A stretch of 64,000 nt of DNA from Sorex araneus. Its lineage: Eukaryota; Chordata; Mammalia; Eulipotyphla; Soricidae. Shown here piece after piece: positions 12,901 to 23,515 of this stretch. A model generated the notes under the pieces. The model ran no database searches and had not been told where the DNA came from. It worked only from the letters and a program-made list of their open reading frames with translations. A program made the translations under genes and the position numbers. The stretch's first letter is position 1; each line of letters opens with the position of its first letter. The stretch is taken from the NCBI RefSeq assembly GCF_027595985.1, contig NC_073304.1, forward strand, positions 143,446,969 to 143,510,968, given 5' to 3'.

Positions 12901-12963
12901 AGGAGTACTGCTATTTATTCAGCCATTGATTAAGCTGATTGAGTGGGGCATGAACACATTACT

Positions 12964-14330
12964 TTTTTTTAAATTAAATCATGGTGAGACAGTTACAAAG
13001 CTTTCATGTTCGAGATTCAGCCATACAATGATTAAACACCCATTCCTCCACCGGTGCCCACTTTCTACCACCACTGTCCCCAGTATATTCCCCCATCCCA
13101 GTCCTCACCCTGTCTTTATGGCAGGCAATTTCCACAAAACTCTTTCTCTACTTTGGGGCATTATGTTTTGCTCGAATTTTCCCACCACCATTCAAGCCTG
13201 TCTGCCAAGGGCAGATGCTAGATCATTTATTGTCCACTGATCATTTTGAATACCTTGGGTTCTGGGGCCATGTGCTTCTGGAATCTTAGATAGTAAATGG
13301 TTAGGCTCCAGAGACATTTCTGTAGGGCACTAATCCATTTTGGGATTCAATTGGGCATCTCTGACCAGGATTGTTGGTGCGCTAAGATGGTGGCCAGAGG
13401 CACATTGTGAGGGTGACAGCCAGGCTGATGAGCGGGCGGCGACCCAGGGAGGGACAGTCTGGCACCTCTGCCACCATGCGGCATGGACATTTAATTCTGG
13501 AACTTGCATACGTGGGCCTTGCTTGTGGAAATTCTTGGTCACCGGTTCCATCTGGAGTAGGCGGGGAGACTGCACCTGCTCCATCTGGGATGCCCCGGTG
13601 AAATTGCCTCGATATGGAGCCTGGAGAGATCTTCAGCTCGGTAGTGTCTTCCGGGATTTATCACTGTGTTTCTGGCTTTAGATCTTTTTCAAGATTTATT
13701 TATGGGTCTTTGAAGCAAGCTAATAACAGAGTTTATAGGGTGGCACTGGAGTTGGTTTGTGGTGGTGACTGCTAATGCTTCCATGTGTATTGGGAAGTGG
13801 GGGGAGGTAACTGACCTCAACTGCATGAAAGCCTGGATATTTCAGTCACAAAACCTGAATACCTGAATTTTCAGCAGACTATATCTTGGTGAGGTCTGTC
13901 CTGAGATGGTGGAGTCAGGCCAGGGGTATGGCAGCAATTTTGGATTATGGAGGCAAGTGGCTCCTGGGGGCTCTGCTTGGGCAGGCACAAACTAACCTGC
14001 CCCCCTCTGACTTACCCCTGTCTGTTCTACCATGCGCTGGTCCGAGATTAACTGTGAATTTGATCTCTTTAGAGATTTTTCTACGGGTTTCTGAAATAAG
14101 GCCAATAAATAAGCCTGTGTTGCTGAGCTGGAGGTGGTTTGTGGATGTGGCTCCCACATACCTAACTTTTGGCCATTTTATTTCTTGGTAAACTTGGTTC
14201 CAACTTTTTGGGGTTTGGCCAAAGGCACAGTGACAATTTTGGGGTGTCAGGAAGCCTGAAGGCATCAGACAGGTGATACACTCGCCCCACAGGTAGGTTC
14301 ACCTATTGGCGGCACCATACCCTCTTGATA
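12964..14330 (-). mobile_element. Non-autonomous element, family 2, with repeated 5' region (copy B)
   Basis: Antisense. The L1-like 3' end is at 12964-13130 (T-run, then AAATCATGGTGAGACAGTTAC). A long non-coding body follows, with GC-richer, imperfectly repeated blocks: the segment near 13680 recurs near 14062 (about 382 bp apart), and AAGATGGTGG at about 13384 has a relative at about 13903. ORFs of 80-130 codons here show no family and overlap in several frames, so I treat them as chance. The right boundary is uncertain and I found no TSD. Confidence 0.6.
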
Positions 14331-14520
14331 ATTCTTTTAGCAAATTATTTATAACAGGCAATATAAAACAAGTTATTGAGAGCCTGCTATAGGAGCAGGC
14401 TTAAGGGATGGTTAGGAAAGTTTGAGAAAATGTTGGTGGGAAGGTACAATGGTGGTAGATTGGTGCTGGTATATTGATTGTCTGTAACAAATCATTATGA
14501 ACAACTTTGTGAAGAAAATA

Positions 14521-14772
14521 GCACTGCACTGTAGCACTGTCATCCCGTTGTTTATCGATTTGCTTGAGCAAGCACCAGTAACATCTCCATTGTGAGATGT
14601 GTTGTTACTGTTTTTGGCATATTGAATATGCCATCGGTAGCTTGCCAGGCTCTGCTGTGTGGGCGGAATACTCTCAGTAGCTTGCCTAGCTCTTCGAGAG
14701 GTACTGAGGAATCGAAACCGGGTTGGCTGCATGCAAGGCAAATGTCCTACCTTCTGTGCTATTGCTCCAGCC
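14521..14772 (-). mobile_element. Composite SINE (tRNA head plus RTE-derived body)
   Basis: Antisense composite SINE. The tail is at the left (repeats like GCACTGCACTGTAGCACTG), then the RTE-3'-like segment (CATCCCGTTGTTTATCG), the RTE-5'-like body (GGTAGCTTGCCAGGCTCTG), and the tRNA-like head with A/B boxes ending TGCTATTGCTCCAGCC. Together with the adjoining 28S-derived segment it lies between copies of TTGTGAAGAAAATA at 14507-14520 and 14848-14861. Confidence 0.92.
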
Positions 14773-14855
14773 AACGATTGGCTTGTTGTGGACAAGCATT
14801 CATAGCGATGTCGCTTTTTGATCCTTTGATATCAGCCCTTCATATCATTGTGAAG
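14773..14855 (+). pseudogene. 28S rRNA fragment (domain V) joined to the SINE
   Basis: The plus strand matches the sense of vertebrate 28S rRNA domain V, as I remember it, from the GGCTTGTGGC block through GCGTTCATAGCGACGTCGC, CTTTTTGATCC and TATCATTGTGAAG. Differences are mostly C-to-T or G-to-A at former CpGs. It is inverted relative to the SINE (which is on the minus strand) and lies inside the same TSD pair. The last nine matching bases, ATTGTGAAG, run into the right-hand TSD. A non-functional, retrotransposed rRNA piece. Confidence 0.85.
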
Positions 14856-15084
14856 AAAATAAATATTAAAAAGAGAAAATTATTAAAGACTGCTAGGGAA
14901 AATATGGACCATTCAAAGGTATCTCACCAAACTTTCAGCAGATTTTGTCAGCTAATACTCTACAGCACATTCACAATTCTAAAAGATTGAAAATTTTAAC
15001 CAAGAATACTTTACTCTGTAAATTTGTCTTTTAAATATGATTAATAAACAAGAGCTTTCCTGATAACTAAACATAATGGAATTT

Positions 15085-15876
15085 CACTTGTATCACTTGT
15101 CATCCCGTTGATCTTTGATTTGCTTGAGCGGGTGCCAGTAACATCTCCATTTGTCCCTGTCGCATGCTAGTGCAGCCCAATGATATTTGCTTGCTCCAGG
15201 AACAGAAGAGCCTCAAATCGTTCAATCAGGGATTTGACAAAGAAATCTGACCATCTAGTTGGTGGGTGGCCACTCGATCTTCTGACGTCCCATGGAATCC
15301 AGTTGGTAACAGCTCTAGTCCAGTGGTCGTCTCTGAATCACATTACATGTCCGGCCCATCTGATTTTTGATGCCTTGGCAAATGAGACAGCATCCCTGAT
15401 TCTTGACCATTGACGGAGATCAGAACTCCGGATTCCTTCTCTCACTTGAGTGAGATGTGATACTCCTAGCATAGCTCTTTCGATTCCTGTTTGGGAGACT
15501 CTAATAGTGTTCTCATCCTGTTTTCCTAGGGCCCAGGTCTCTGAGGCATATGTTAGTGCAGGAAGAACAGTGGAATAGAAAAGATGTTCCCAAAGTCAGA
15601 GGTTCTTCGTTCTCTTAACCACTTCTTCGGCGCTCTTGAATGCATTCCACGCTGCTCTCTTCCTCCTGCACAGTTCTGGCACCAAGTCGTTCCTCATGCT
15701 GATTTCTTGACCCAGGTGCACATAGCTGCTGCATTCGGAGATGTTCATTCCATTGAGAGCAAATGGAGCTTCAGGGACTAGTTTGTTTTTCATGAGCATT
15801 GTCTTGTTGAGATTCAGCTGCAATCCGACCTTTCCACACTCGTGGTCGAAGTCGGCCTGCATTTGTGCCGCTTGGC
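15085..15876 (-). mobile_element. 5'-truncated RTE LINE with TSD
   Basis: Antisense RTE 3' part, about 790 bp. The short-tandem tail is at the left (CACTTGTATCACTTGTCATC), then the RT C-terminus; the minus strand gives LQLNLNKTMLMKNKLVPE near 15820. The perfect 11-bp TSD TAATGGAATTT is at 15074-15084 and 15877-15887; its TAATG also matches RTE sequence, as expected from microhomology at the 5' junction. Confidence 0.92.
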
Positions 15877-16100
15877 TAATGGAATTTACCACCACTAAAT
15901 CTGCACTACAAAAAAATGTAAGGAGTTCTATTATAGAAAAAAGTCATAAAACCTTAAGTATGAAGATATATAGTAATACAAATGGAAATAAAAATAAACA
16001 AAGAAATATTCAAGGGAAGAAATAAAGGATAGAATTTCCTTAATGTAGTGAATCAATACCAGCACAAATTTTCGATATTGATAGACTGATACAAGTCTAT

Positions 16101-16284
16101 ATTTTTTTTTTGGCCTTTTTGGGTCACACACAGCAGTGCTTGCTCAGGGTTTACTCTTGGCTTTTCACTCAGGAATTACCCCTAAAGTTGTTCAGGGGAC
16201 TGAATGGGATGCTGGGGATTGAACCCAGGTCAGCCACGTGCAAGGCAAATGCCCTCCCTGCTATAGTAATAACTTGGGTCCCAA
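16101..16284 (-). mobile_element. tRNA-Ala-type SINE
   Basis: Antisense SINE: T-run, GGCCTTTTTGGGTCACAC, then the body and head. The diverged TSD is at 16084-16100 and 16285-16301 (GACTGATACAAGTCTAT against GACTCATACAAATCTTA). Confidence 0.9.
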
Positions 16285-16394
16285 GACTCATACAAATCTT
16301 ATGATAACCACAAAACAAAAATCTGGAGTACAAACACTTAGAATAAAATGGAAGACATTGAGAAAATCACCAGGAAAAATAAGTCAAAAGAAAA

Positions 16395-16645
16395 AGCACT
16401 AGAAGCCAGATAGTTAGCTCAAAGGATTGAAGTGCATTCATGGCATTTGGAGGCCCCGAGTTTGATCCCTGGAATGGCGTGGTCATCCGTGTGGTTTCCA
16501 AACACTGCTACATTGGATCTGGCAGCCCTCAGCACTGACGAGCCTACACACTGTCTGCTCAAGTGGGCTGAGTAACTCTGTGAGTGGTTCTATGTCCCTT
16601 GATCACTACTTGGGAGACCCCTACCTAACCACAAAAAATAAATAA
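16395..16645 (+). mobile_element. Old tRNA-derived SINE
   Basis: Diverged sense copy: AGCCAGATAGTTAGCTC head, GAGTTTGATCCCTGG B-box region, and an A-rich end near 16630. Confidence 0.6.
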
Positions 16646-16702
16646 AAATGAAAGAAATACACACACCAACACAAAACAAACCAGGTGTAAAATAGAATTT
16701 CT

Positions 16703-16874
16703 GGGGCTGGAGCGATAGCACAGTGGGTAGGTCATTTGTCTTGCAAGCGGGCGACCTGGGGTTGATTCCCAGCATCCCATATGGTCCCCTGAGTACCACC
16801 AGGAGTAATTCCTGAATGAAGAGCCAGGAGTAACTCCTGTGCATCGCCGGGTGTGACCCAAAAAGAAAAAAATG
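16703..16874 (+). mobile_element. tRNA-Ala-type SINE, full length
   Basis: Sense copy from GGGGCTGGAGCGATAGCAC to GGGTGTGACCC and an A-rich tail. The perfect 12-bp TSD AATAGAATTTCT is at 16691-16702 and 16875-16886. Confidence 0.95.
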
Positions 16875-17100
16875 AATAGAATTTCTGTGTTTTTCTCTAT
16901 AAATTATTATCATATATGAGAATTGTCTAAACTCACCAATTAAAAGACACAGAATGGCTGTATGGATTTAAAAAAAAAACAGGTTCTGTCTATACTATAC
17001 ATGTAAGAAGCTCTTAACACAAATAAACCCAATCAGATTTATGGTGAAAGACTGGAATAAAATACCTAAAGTCAACAAAGAGAAAAAGGAAGATATTGTT

Positions 17101-17284
17101 GGGGCTGGAGCAATAGCACAGCTGGTAGGGCATTTGCCTTGCATGCGGCTGACCCAGGTTCGATTTTCAGCATCCCATATGGTCCCCTGAGCATCGCCAG
17201 GACTGATTCCTGAGCGCAGAGCCAGGAGTAACACCTGTGCATCGCCATGTGTGACCCAAAAAGCAAAAAAAAAAGAAAAGAAAA
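17101..17284 (+). mobile_element. tRNA-Ala-type SINE, full length
   Basis: Sense copy, head GGGGCTGGAGCAATAGCAC, long A-rich tail. The perfect 18-bp TSD AAAAAGGAAGATATTGTT is at 17083-17100 and 17285-17302. Among the best preserved copies here. Confidence 0.97.
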
Positions 17285-17302
17285 AAAAAGGAAGATATTG
17301 TT

Positions 17303-18429
17303 ATACTGGATAGCTTTTGAGAATATAGAAACTTGAGATAATTTTTTAGCTTTGCTAAGCAACATAATACTGAAAGTAAAAGACAATCACCCAATGTTTT
17401 CATTAATAAGTAGAATATAAATAACCAATCCAAACAAATTCTCAAATACCAAAAATATCTTTTTATCAGAGAAAAAGGGAATATGTAGAAGGCATAATTT
17501 TCAGAGTGCAATAGCACTGGAACTTTGGTGATGGGTATAGTGAAATTTACACACACATAGAGATATAATTATAAACCACCCAAATCTTATGTTATTACAA
17601 GACAATAGTAAATTAATAATAATGAATTTTATAAAAGAAATTCTGTCTATACTCTCCCCTAGAAATGTCCCCTTCAGGACTGACTAGGCAATTGGCAACA
17701 TGTCAGTTGGTTCCACTGATTCTTTATTTCACCTTGGCATGTCTTTTATCAGAAATCATATGGAAACTTTTTAATTTATGGGCTTTTATTGCAATTCTCA
17801 ATTCACCCTGAGCAGTCTATTATTAAGTGTTCTAGAGGTTCTTATTGTCTCTTATCAGAGAATTGTATCTCGGCGCAATTCATCTGTAGTCACTCTTCAC
17901 AGAGAAAATCTTTCCTATTACCTTTCTTTCATCATACAATGACAACTCTTGAATACATCATTATTCCACAATGAGCTTATAAATTATTATCATTAGGCAA
18001 TTTTTACTTAATCTGATTTTATAAACTGTTTCTTTTTATTATCATTAGAGGGAAACCAGTAAATGCATCTGTCTGTTTTGATCTACTGTGATAACAGTAA
18101 TAGGAAAATGAAGTAAGGACATCTTACTGAGCACAAGCACACTGGCTCTGCAATGAGTTCAGACGGGGACACTTGTTTACACATAGTCAAGGCCACAGCC
18201 CCTCTAATGACTCTCTATGGTGTCACCTTTGCCACACAAAATGGCATTTTAATTGTAATGCTAAGTTATCAAAATGTTGAGATGAATTTTTTCCTTCACA
18301 GAAGTAGTTTTGAAAATGCAAACCAAAAAAGAACTATGAACAATAGAACACATCCCTTTCAAGGTACTTACCTGTTATTAAAGAATGAAGATACTTTTTT
18401 TGCTGTTTATATAGAGAAGGAAAATAACA
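17303..18429. other. Unique sequence, no gene recognised
   Basis: About 1.1 kb of AT-rich DNA. A 96-codon ORF at 18153-18443 has no family I recognise, no initiation or splice context that I can support, and low coding-like bias. Not called as a gene. Confidence 0.45.
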
Positions 18430-18665
18430 TATTACACAAATGACTTTTCCATCAGTATTGTCCAATAACACATACAGTGATAATGGATTTGTTTGATAAT
18501 CTGCTCTACCCAACTAGGTAGGTAGTCACTTGACTTGTGTGACACTGATATGTGTCTCATACAACTGAGGAACTGAATTTTAAATTTTATTTACTTATAA
18601 CTTATTTAAACTTAAACTATCACATGTGGCTAGTGACTATTATATCGAAAAGGGGTGTGTTCTAT
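18430..18665. repeat. Probable ancient DNA-transposon-type repeat
   Basis: TATTGTCCAATA near 18457, GAGGAACTGAATTTTAAATT near 18565 and CACATGTGGCTAGTGAC near 18620 resemble a medium-copy, probably hAT-type repeat widespread in placental genomes. I cannot name the subfamily from memory. Confidence 0.5.
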
Positions 18666-18785
18666 TGTTCATAGTTCATAGTTCAAGGCACTTAACATTT
18701 CCATAATCACCTGTTTCCAATAGAATGAATAATTAAGACTTTTTTTCCTATTCTGAGCACTTCTTGCTTTAGATTTAAGTTTTAT

Positions 18786-18926
18786 TTTTCTTTTTGGGTC
18801 ACACCCGGTGATGCTCAGGAATTACTCCTGACAGTGCTGTGGGTACCATATTGGATGCTGGGAATCAAACCCAGGTTGGCCAAATGCAAGGCAAATGCCC
18901 TATCCACTGTACTATTGCTCTGGCCC
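18786..18926 (-). mobile_element. tRNA-Ala-type SINE
   Basis: Antisense copy, CTTTTTGGGTCACACCCGG through ACTATTGCTCTGGCCC. Imperfect TSD around TAGATTTAAG(T/C)TTTTA at about 18770-18785 and 18928-18943. Confidence 0.93.
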
Positions 18927-19104
18927 GTAGATTTAAGCTTTTATGTCAAGTTTATTGAAATTTTCTTCTATTAGGATGTGTTAGGAGGACAATTATGTAC
19001 TAGGAGAGATGAAATTGTATAAACTTTGATATCCACTTATTTCTAAGTTTCTAAATTTCTTTGGCTTTAATGGTTAAGATATTAGGATTTTGACATGTGA
19101 GACC

Positions 19105-19344
19105 CACTTTTTATTTTATATTTTTTATTAGTCATCGTGAAATTACGTTATTTTTGAATTGTTTTAAGGCATATGTTGTTTCAATACAAATACCTTCACT
19201 AGTGCCTTGTTCCCTCCACCAGTTTCTGCCCTACCCCTTTTCCCTTTGACCCAGAAGTCTGTATCTATGTATATATACATATCTTTTATATATGTATATA
19301 TAAGTTTTTACATTGTGGTTTATAGTTCTGTCGCTAGTAGGGTA
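19105..19344 (-). mobile_element. L1 3' UTR, left half of a split copy
   Basis: Antisense older L1 3' end (TTATTAGTCATCGTGAAATTACG, then the CACTAGTGCC block). It is interrupted at 19345 by the RTE insertion; the same L1 seems to resume at 22611. Confidence 0.75.
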
Positions 19345-19673
19345 GGTACCATTACCTGTATCACCTGTCGTCCCGTTGCTCATTGTTTGCTTGAGTGGGC
19401 GCCAGTAATGTCTCTATTTGTCCCTGTCATGTGCTAGTGTAGCCCAATGGTGTCTGCTTGATCCAGGACTGAAGAGCATCAAACCATTCATTCATGGTCT
19501 AGATGAAGAAGTCTGACTATCTGATAGGTGAGCGGCCAGGTGTTCTTTTGACATCCTGTGGAATCCAGTCGGTAACGACTCTAGTCCAGCGGTTGTCTCC
19601 AAATCATATTATGTGTCCGGCCCATCTAATTTTTCGATGCCTTGGCAAATGAGGCAGCGTCCCTGATCCTTGA

Positions 19674-22125
19674 TCATTGACAGAGGTTGGAACTCTGGAT
19701 TCCTTCTCTCACTTGAGTGAAACGTGATACTCCAAGTATGGTTCTTTCGATTCTTCTTTGGGATACCCTAATAGCCTTCTCATCCTGTTTTCCTAGGGCC
19801 CAGGTCTCTGAGGTGTACGTTAGTGCAGGAAGAACGATGGAGTCGAAAAGATGTGCCCAGAGCCGAAGTTTCTTTGTCCTCTTAACCACTTCTTTGATGC
19901 TCTTGAAGTCTTCATGCTGCTCTCTTCCTCCTGCGCAGTTCTGGCACTAAGCCGTTCCTCATGTTGAGTTCTCGATCTAGGTACACATTACTGCTGCTTT
20001 CAGAGATGTTCACTCCATTGAGAGCAAATGGAACGTCAGAAACTAGTCTGTTTCTCATGAACATTGTCTTCATGAGATTCAGCTGTAGTCTGACCTTTCT
20101 ACACTCACAGTTGAAGTTGGTCAGCATTCGTGCTGCTTGGCTAATGTTTGGTGTTATTAGAACAATGTCATCAGTGAAGTGGAGGTGGTGTAGTTGCTGA
20201 CCGTTTATCTTCACTTCCATTCCTTCCCATTCTAGTTGTTGCATGACCTTCTCAAGGGTGGCACTGAAGAGTTTCGGTGAGATGGTGTTGCCCTGCTGAA
20301 CCCCTCTCTTTATGTCAATGGTTAATGATCACTTCCTTGTAGAATGGTGAGATCCTGGTGGTGAATCCATAATACAGCTCGAGGAGGATCCTGATGTACT
20401 GAGTTTGAATGCCCTTGTTTGTCTAGGGCTTCGATGACCACTTCAGTCTCAACAGAATCAAAGGCCTTCTTTAAATCAATGAACATTAGACAAAGCTGCA
20501 TCTTGAACTCTCGCAAAACCTCAATGAGTGTGGTCACCGTGTGGATATGGTCGATCATACTGAATCCTTCTCAGAATCTGGCTTGTTCGCATGATTGTCT
20601 TTCATCTAGTGTTCTGCCAATCCCATTCATGATGACTTGAGTGAACAATTTGTAGACAATGGGCAGTAGGCAGATAGGGCGATCGTTGCCTATGTTGTGG
20701 ATGTCTCCATTCAGACAGGTAGAGTGTGAAGAGCCGAGTCAGTATATTGACAAGTACTGGCAGAAGATTCTTCAGGTGTTTGGGTCTTACCTTGTCTGGA
20801 CCAGGTGCTTTATGCTTCTTTAACGATGAAATGTCGTGTCGGATTTCAGAAGGAAGAACACTGGGAACGACATATCCATCTTGCGGAATTTGGCATGTGG
20901 GCAGGTGGACATGGCTATCGAAGAGATATTAGTAGATGTTGTGGATAACCTTCTCCATTGCCATTCTGGAAGATGTGATAGATCCATCAGGATGTCGGAG
21001 GGCAGTCATCTTGGTCTTGTAGTTGGTGAAGGACAGGTAGGCATTGGGAATACTTTTCCCGGCTTCTTTTGCATTGACCAACATGCTGCTCTTCCTTTAT
21101 TGAGAGGAATAAAGAGGAATAAAGAATAAATATATATTTATATAGAGGTCTTCCTTGATTGCTTCTCTGAAGTTTTGAGAGCTCGGACATTAGCTCATAA
21201 TTGCCTGAGGCTCACGTCAAACCACATTGGTGAATGATCTCGAGAGTTTCAGAAGACAGTCATCTTTTAGTGGCTTTCTTACTCTCAGCATTCCTCGCAC
21301 AGTCATAGAGGTGCTGAACCAGTCGATAGTATTTCTCAAAGATGTTGTCAATGACAGCATCTCATATTGCTGCAATAGTGCCAAAGAGCTCCCAGTTGGT
21401 GGTCATTCTGGGAGTTCTCTTCTTAAACTTTGCAGCCCTTTCTCCCCACTCTGTGAAGTAGAATTTCGCACAAAGGAGACAGTGGTCTGATCCTGTTTGG
21501 AATTTTGGGACAATAGTGACATCAGTCAGGCAAAACTTTTGATTGAATATGATGTAGTCAATTTCATTGTGGAACTGTCCACCAGGAGACTCCCATGTCC
21601 AACGTTTAGATTTGGCCTTCTGGAACTGTGAGTTACCATGGATGGTCTTGGTTGACACGATGAACTCAGTCTCTCACCCTGTTTGTTCCATTCTAGGCTG
21701 TGTGTCTTGATGTGGAGTTCTTCGGGTGACATTTTCAGTCCTATCTTGGCATTAAAATCACTGACAATGACCTTGTAGAAGGTGTGGTCTTCTTTATAGA
21801 ACTTCTTCAGCTCCAAGTAGAACTTCTCAATTTCTTCTTCATTCTAATTGGATGTTGGTGTGTAGATGATGAAGATAGAAACTGCCAGCAATAAGCCACA
21901 TCTATTCAAACGTAAGGGTCTAATTAGAGTTGTTAGGTATTTGAATGAATTGATGCTCATCACCAAGTTCGTGTTGACGATGGCTCCAATACCACAGATG
22001 CCTCTACTGTCACATGTTCCAAGGAACAGTTCTTCTCTAGTATCAAAAACGGTGTGATGTGATCGATACCTTCTCATCTCGGTCAGTCCAATGACATCGT
22101 ACTTGATCTTCTGTGCTTGCACCAT
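19674..22125 (-). pseudogene. RTE endonuclease/reverse transcriptase ORF, broken
   Basis: On the minus strand: endonuclease pieces YDVIGLTEMRRY (about 22100) and SDFNAKIG (about 21760, the conserved D-N motif); RT motif A MFIDLKKAFDSVE (about 20490); catalytic box FTDDIVLI (about 20180), retaining both aspartates; then LNLMKTMFM and TYTSETWALGKQDEK (about 19810). Frame breaks occur at least between 21844 and 21816, across 21362-20560, and at about 20322, 20244 and 19905. RTE ORFs normally encode one protein of about 1,000 residues, so this copy is dead. Confidence 0.9.
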
Positions 22126-22284
22126 CAGTCCTCGATGGATGCTTCCGATGCCAGCGTATGTGTATTGAAAGTATAGACAGTCAGTTTAGTCCTTCTTTGT
22201 TTTGGCAGTGTAGTTTGGCTCTGAGATTTTTAGCCTCTCCTTGATCATCCTTCCCAACGGGGGCTGTTCCAGGGTCAGGGGAAT

Positions 22285-22415
22285 GAGGCCCATTATTGTT
22301 TCTGTTGTTGGCATATCAAATATGCTACAGGTAGCTTGCCAGGCTCTGCCATATGGGTGGGACACCTTTGGTAGCTTGCCCGGCTCTCTGAGAGGGACGG
22401 AGGCTTTTGGGGCAT
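22285..22415 (-). other. RTE 5' segment shared with the composite SINE body
   Basis: The plus strand shows GTTGGCATATCAAATATGC, GGTAGCTTGCCAGGCTCTG and GGCTCTCTGAGAGGGACGGA, in the same order and spacing as in the composite SINEs at 14521, 58812 and 63800. Here they lie upstream of the RTE ORF with no tRNA head beside them. Confidence 0.85.
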
Positions 22416-22610
22416 CCTCTAATCACCCTTACAGGTGCTCCCAGTCTACCGAATGCAAGCTTTTGGTCGACTGGCATGTTGTAATGATCTGCACGCTGAT
22501 ACACACCTGCCTGCGTCTCTGGGCAGCACCTGTTGGTTCACTGTTCTCCGGTTGTCACTGTTGCCACACCCCTGCCATGATGAGGCGATGAACCATCAAG
22601 AGGGTACCAT

Positions 22611-23155
22611 GCATAACACTTTTCCACTTCACAGCACCACTTCCTCCTCCTAATTGATCTTCCCTCAACCATAGTCATTGTGCCCTCCCTGTCCTATCTG
22701 CTAGTCCCCTCAGGTGGCATATTTCCTACTGTTCTCATGCTTTTTGTTTTCATTGCCTTTGGGCATTTATTATTCCTCAATTATGTTTCCTTAGTCTCTC
22801 TCCCTCTGACTAACTTCACTCGGCATGATACTTTCCAGGTTCCCCTATGTAGCAGCAAACTGCATGATTTTATCTTTTCTTATGGCTGAGTAATATTCTA
22901 TTGTGCATATATACCATGCTTTATCCAGTCATTTATTCTTGAACATGGGTTGTTTCCCTATTTTGACTATGGTGGATAATGCTTCAAGGAACATAGAGAT
23001 GTAAAGGCCTTTTCTCCATTTTGTTTTTGGGTCCTTGGGGTATATTCCAAGAAGTAGGGCTACTGAGTCAAATGGAAGCTCTTTTTTCTAGAATTTGTAG
23101 AAATCTCCATATTGGTTTCCAAAAAGGCTGGACCAGTTGGCATTTTCATCAATAA
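22611..23155 (-). mobile_element. L1 3' UTR and ORF2 end, right half of a split copy
   Basis: Antisense, continuing the L1 interrupted at 19345: CTTCACTCGGCATGATACTTTCC and the GGCTGAGTAATATTC block encode the ORF2 C-terminus on the minus strand. Older than the L1s with sharp TSDs. Confidence 0.8.
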
Positions 23156-23503
23156 AACAACATTCCCTCAGTTGTCTTGAGATATAATTGACAAAAAAAT
23201 TGCATATGAAGGATAAAATGTGATTTCTTATGCATATATACTATAATATATTTACCACATCAAATTAATTATTGTATTCATTAATTCATATCAATCCCTT
23301 TACTTTTCCTATCCTATAAGTCAAAAGTTTATTGATAATTTATTAAGGCAGTAAAATAATAATGCATTGATTAACAACGGGTCTGATAAATCTATTGTTT
23401 AAATATTTTCTCATTGTGCCAACATCAGAGGATTGCCATTACATAAACTTAGATGGCTTACTCTATACCTATGATTTATGGTATACAGGCCACAGTGTTT
23501 TTT
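23156..23503. other. Unassigned AT-rich sequence
   Basis: About 350 bp of AT-rich DNA between the L1 and the first of two SINEs. Nothing recognised. Confidence 0.4.
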
Positions 23504-23515
23504 GAGGTCACAGTC

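Larger units (their letters stand above)
19353..22602 (-). mobile_element. Near full-length RTE LINE
   Basis: A 3.25-kb antisense RTE. The 3' end is at 19353 (ATTACCTGTATCACC, short tandem tail) and the 5' end near 22602. A candidate 8-bp TSD, GGTACCAT, is at 19345-19352 and 22603-22610. The length matches the usual 3.2-3.3 kb of Bov-B/RTE elements. Reading 22600 to 19353 on the minus strand: a 5' region (22600-22130) sharing sequence with the composite SINE body, an AP-like endonuclease (22125-21500), RT (about 20700-19900) and a C-terminal segment. It is inserted into an L1 3' UTR. Confidence 0.88.

Noticed and set aside
13330..14265. Several ORFs of 84-132 codons as coding exons
   Set aside because: They lie within the imperfectly repeated 5' region of a non-coding retroelement, overlap in different frames and strands, and have no known domain.
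17101..17175. SINE heads as functional tRNA genes
   Set aside because: A and B boxes are present, but each head continues into a SINE body and tail with TSDs, and the acceptor stem does not close as in a real tRNA gene.
18153..18443. 96-codon ORF as a small gene
   Set aside because: No recognisable family or motif, and it runs into an old repeat near 18430.
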